Below, piece by piece: positions 7,859-9,485 of a DNA stretch of 9,485 nt. The DNA comes from Chryseobacterium gleum (GTDB taxonomy: Bacteria > Bacteroidota > Bacteroidia > Flavobacteriales_D > Sanyastnellaceae). Position 1 is the first letter of the stretch; each line of letters opens with the position of its first letter. Location of the stretch: NCBI GenBank assembly GCA_945897395.1, contig CAMDFE010000044.1:1-9485 (forward strand), read 5' to 3'. The notes below the pieces were generated by a model that was not told where the DNA came from, did no database searches, and saw nothing but the letters and a program-made list of their open reading frames with translations. The position numbers and the translations under genes were made by a program.

Positions 7859-7909
7859 GAGTTAAACTCTGTTGGGTTAAGCTTAACGTTATTATAACTA
7901 CGTTGGGTT
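7859..7909. repeat. Cluster of short palindromes and a direct repeat in the porP-gldK gap
   Basis: The 78-base gap holds GAGTT-A-AACTC (7859-7869), the perfect 12-base palindrome GTTAAGCTTAAC (7876-7887) and, directly next to it, GTTAT-T-ATAAC (7888-7898). The 8-base word GTTGGGTT flanks these at 7871-7878 and 7902-7909, 31 bases apart, about three helical turns. No T-run follows, so it is not a standard intrinsic terminator. It may be a binding site or an RNA-processing or stability element between porP and gldK, but this is inference. Confidence 0.5.
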
Positions 7910-7920
7910 TCATTTTATTG

Positions 7921-8874
7921 TTACAATAATCGTGGATCACCCGAAATTCTTCGAATTGGGGTTTTTCCAAGATTAAATTCATACGTCAAAAAGAACTCAT
8001 GTGACCCGGCACTGTAGTTCTTAATCGTACTGAGTGTTACATCATATGAATATCCCATTTTAAATCCGTGTGTGTAAGTATAACGTCCTTGTTGAACGGT
8101 ATTCAAAGTCATTTGCATTCCTGCCATTGGAATAATTGCATCTCCTGGACGGAAAGCAACTCCACCCCAAAGCAAATTGTTCCATAAAACATTTGCATTG
8201 ACATCAATAGCCGGTGAAGCCTTCATGTCTGTTTTTACTAAAGCGTTTGTGCGAATAACTAAGCCGTTATTCAAATCGTAATTGTAACCACCCATAACAT
8301 ACAAATGACGAGCAGTTGCAAATCCTAAGTCAGCTAAGCTAGTTGCCGGCAAATGCGTAGCACTTATCCCTGCATAATATTTATTTTTTTGGTAAAACAT
8401 TAATCCAACATTCGCATCAAAGCCACCCTGCGACAATCCTGTTATTGGTATGTTTGGGTCTGTTGGATCAATTGCAATCCAGTTAGTTCCTAAAGTTTTT
8501 GAAAGCATTCCTACTTGAACTCCTGCAGAAAGAATATTGTTGCCAATTGGCAAATGATAAGCTCCGGATAAACGAACGAACTTGTTTTGTTCCTGACCTA
8601 AAACTTCTGTCATTGCAGAAAGACCCAACCCAACTGTTCTTCCTCCAGCCTTAACATACCCGTTGTAATTGAATAAATAAGTCTTTGGATCTCGGTCGAA
8701 GCCATCCCACTGATCACGGTGAAATGCCTGAATCTGGTGCATGTTATCTATACCAGCGGCGGCCGGATTGAAAGAAATTCGGTCAAACATCCATAATGAG
8801 AATTGTGGATCTTGTTGAGCATTTACAGCACCTGCAAGAGAAAACGTTAGGAGAAGAAAATACAGTTTTTTCAT
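7921..8874 (-). CDS. porP: PorP/SprF-family type IX secretion outer-membrane protein
   Basis: PorP/SprF proteins are outer-membrane beta-barrel proteins tied to the type IX system, needed for secretion or for surface anchoring of specific substrates. I place the start at 8874, giving 317 residues, because the Sec signal peptide MKKLYFLLLTFSLAGAVNA begins there (likely cut before QQDPQ); an in-frame ATG at 8925 would add 17 charged residues in front and would cover the palindrome of the leader. Family hallmarks are DPQFSLWMFDRISFNPAAAG right after the cut, W56-D-G-F with P63 (the usual W.G...P.T block) and the C-terminal SHEFFLTYEFNLGK. Alternating hydrophobic strands with Gly/Tyr/Asn fill the middle, as expected for a barrel. 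The gene order porP-gldK-gldL-gldM-gldN is the same as the por cluster of Porphyromonas gingivalis, which supports the porP name over one of the many SprF-like paralogues, though these cannot be separated by sequence reading alone. Confidence 0.9.
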   Translation of the reverse strand: MKKLYFLLLTFSLAGAVNAQQDPQFSLWMFDRISFNPAAAGIDNMHQIQAFHRDQWDGFDRDPKTYLFNYNGYVKAGGRTVGLGLSAMTEVLGQEQNKFVRLSGAYHLPIGNNILSAGVQVGMLSKTLGTNWIAIDPTDPNIPITGLSQGGFDANVGLMFYQKNKYYAGISATHLPATSLADLGFATARHLYVMGGYNYDLNNGLVIRTNALVKTDMKASPAIDVNANVLWNNLLWGGVAFRPGDAIIPMAGMQMTLNTVQQGRYTYTHGFKMGYSYDVTLSTIKNYSAGSHEFFLTYEFNLGKTPIRRISGDPRLL

Positions 8875-8902
8875 CGTTTGTTTCTTTCGTTTAACACTAT
8901 AA

Positions 8903-8919
8903 CATCTCAACTTGAGATG
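8903..8919. promoter_or_regulatory. 17-base palindrome in the porP leader (candidate operator or RNA hairpin)
   Basis: CATCTCAA-C-TTGAGATG has 8-bp perfect arms around a single centre base. It lies 28 bases upstream of the porP ATG and a few bases after the transcription start expected from the candidate promoter. Its size and symmetry fit a dimeric regulator site. A hairpin with a 1-base centre would have to open its innermost pairs. No regulator is identified. Confidence 0.5.
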
Positions 8920-8931
8920 ATACATAGTTTG

Positions 8932-8962
8932 CTAAAATAGAAAATCTATTCAAAAAAACAAA
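8932..8962 (-). promoter_or_regulatory. Candidate Bacteroidota-type promoter of the porP-gldKLMN operon
   Basis: On the minus strand a perfect TTTG (-33 element, 8962-8959) is followed after exactly 19 bases by TATTTTAG (8939-8932), which matches 5 of 6 fixed positions of the TAnnTTTG -7 element. Transcription would start near 8925, giving a leader of about 50 bases. A T-rich tract surrounds the -33 element. A second small inverted repeat (AATAGA-AAA-TCTATT, 8936-8950) overlaps the -7 element. The T-rich sequence makes chance TTTG matches likely, hence moderate confidence. Confidence 0.45.
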
Positions 8963-9074
8963 AAAAACAAGCGGAATTCAACATTTTCTAAAAGATAAAC
9001 GATTTATTTTCTATGGTTTTCAATAAGTTAGCACATGAAAGATGATAAACTAATTGTTGGAAACCTAAAATTTC

Positions 9075-9485
9075 TCAAACCAACTTCTGAAAAGTTGTCC
9101 ACCATCTATCTGGCATTTCTTGTTGGGAAGCCATTACATAGTCGGCGTAGGTGCAGGGCACAACATGATTTCGCACATACTTCTCTTCGGAGCCAGCAGG
9201 GTAAGCAACTTCCAACCACCAACGATTCGTTAAATGACTTTTATAAAAGACCAGCTCATCTCCAGAATCGGTTAACAGTACTATGAATTTTTCATATTCT
9301 GAAAGTGAGGCAATCGGATAGTCACCTCGGCGCGCATGGTAGCCATCAATGAAACACCAAATCAATTGCGCCGCGAGTTGCGCCGATTGACCACTGTCAT
9401 CAAGGGAAGGGTTAAACTCATAGAAACCGATGCATGTAAGCTTCTCGCTCATGCCCGCATATTTGCACAGCTGAGCCGCCTCATG
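9075..9485 (-). CDS. Arginase/formimidoylglutamase-family hydrolase, C-terminal part (5' end outside window)
   Basis: The frame is open to the window edge (HEAAQLCKYAG precedes the first visible ATG at 9452, which is therefore internal), so 136 C-terminal residues are seen. The block GFYEFNPSLDDSGQSAQLAA matches the conserved end of the ureohydrolase (arginase/agmatinase/formimidoylglutamase) fold, where the equivalent E.NP..D segment closes the active-site region. The tail with RWWLEVAYP, VPCTYADY and PDRWWTTFQKL is the C-terminal extension I associate with the Bacteroidota formimidoylglutamase-like group. These enzymes hydrolyse guanidino-type C-N bonds with a two-manganese centre; the metal-ligand motifs lie outside the window, so activity and substrate cannot be judged. 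The base composition looks somewhat more GC-rich than the T9SS genes. No clear terminator follows its TGA; the 200-base gap to porP has only a weak A/T stem (ATAAA-TCG-TTTAT on the minus strand, within 8985-9010). Confidence 0.85.
   Translation of the reverse strand, partial: HEAAQLCKYAGMSEKLTCIGFYEFNPSLDDSGQSAQLAAQLIWCFIDGYHARRGDYPIASLSEYEKFIVLLTDSGDELVFYKSHLTNRWWLEVAYPAGSEEKYVRNHVVPCTYADYVMASQQEMPDRWWTTFQKLV

Noticed and set aside
7891..7896. TATAAT box in the porP-gldK gap as a sigma70-like promoter for gldK
   Set aside because: No matching -35 element lies 16-18 bases upstream, and Bacteroidota promoters use a different -7 consensus; the match is likely part of the palindrome cluster.
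8875..8925. N-terminal extension of the PorP protein by 17 residues from an ATG at 8925
   Set aside because: The extension is charged and not conserved-looking, and a proper signal peptide starts at the internal ATG (8874). The predicted transcription start is also close to 8925.
8951..8970. Homopolymeric A tract as a possible phase-variable repeat
   Set aside because: The A runs are interrupted by C at 8951, 8959 and 8968 and are short; they fit a T-rich upstream promoter region better than a slippage switch.
9035..9286. Plus-strand open frame of 83 codons at the right end
   Set aside because: Most of it lies antisense to the arginase-family gene, it shows no recognisable protein features, and it has no clear ribosome binding site.

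Overview
The window reads as chromosomal DNA of a gliding-type or secretory Bacteroidota bacterium, most likely of the order Flavobacteriales. The evidence is a complete set of type IX secretion / gliding motility core genes (gldK, gldL, gldM, gldN) behind a PorP/SprF-family gene, a SecA tail of the Bacteroidota type, moderate-to-low GC, and a candidate promoter of the Bacteroidota TTTG / TAnnTTTG form. Genus cannot be fixed from the sequence alone.

Layout from left to right: the 3' end of secA on the plus strand (1-990, 5' part outside the window) meets an ABC-F ATPase gene tail to tail (991-2898, minus strand) with no base between the two stop codons. A strong intrinsic terminator (2910-2944) closes the minus-strand type IX operon. 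Its T-run touches the ribosome binding site of the ABC-F gene. Upstream of it, in transcription order from right to left, lie porP (8874-7921), gldK (7842-6451), gldL (6400-5609), gldM (5564-3852) and gldN (3830-2964), all on the minus strand with gaps of 21 to 78 bases. At the right edge is the 3' end of an arginase/formimidoylglutamase-family gene (9485-9075, minus strand, 5' part outside the window), separated from porP by 200 bases holding a candidate promoter and a 17-base palindrome.

Functionally, the five central genes build the periplasmic and inner-membrane core of the type IX secretion system. GldL and GldM form the proton-driven inner-membrane motor. GldK (lipoprotein) and GldN form the periplasmic ring under the outer membrane. 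PorP is an outer-membrane protein linked to the system. SecA supplies the Sec export step that delivers signal-peptide-bearing T9SS substrates and components to the periplasm, although its position here is probably only local gene order. The ABC-F protein is a soluble ribosome-associated ATPase, not a transporter.

No gene in the window appears to belong to an undescribed system; this is a well-known locus. The points worth a second look are regulatory: the terminator abutting the ABC-F ribosome binding site, the palindromes around the porP operon start, and short repeats in the gaps between porP, gldK and gldL. There is no gene-free stretch longer than 200 bases, and I see no RNA gene, insertion sequence or CRISPR array.
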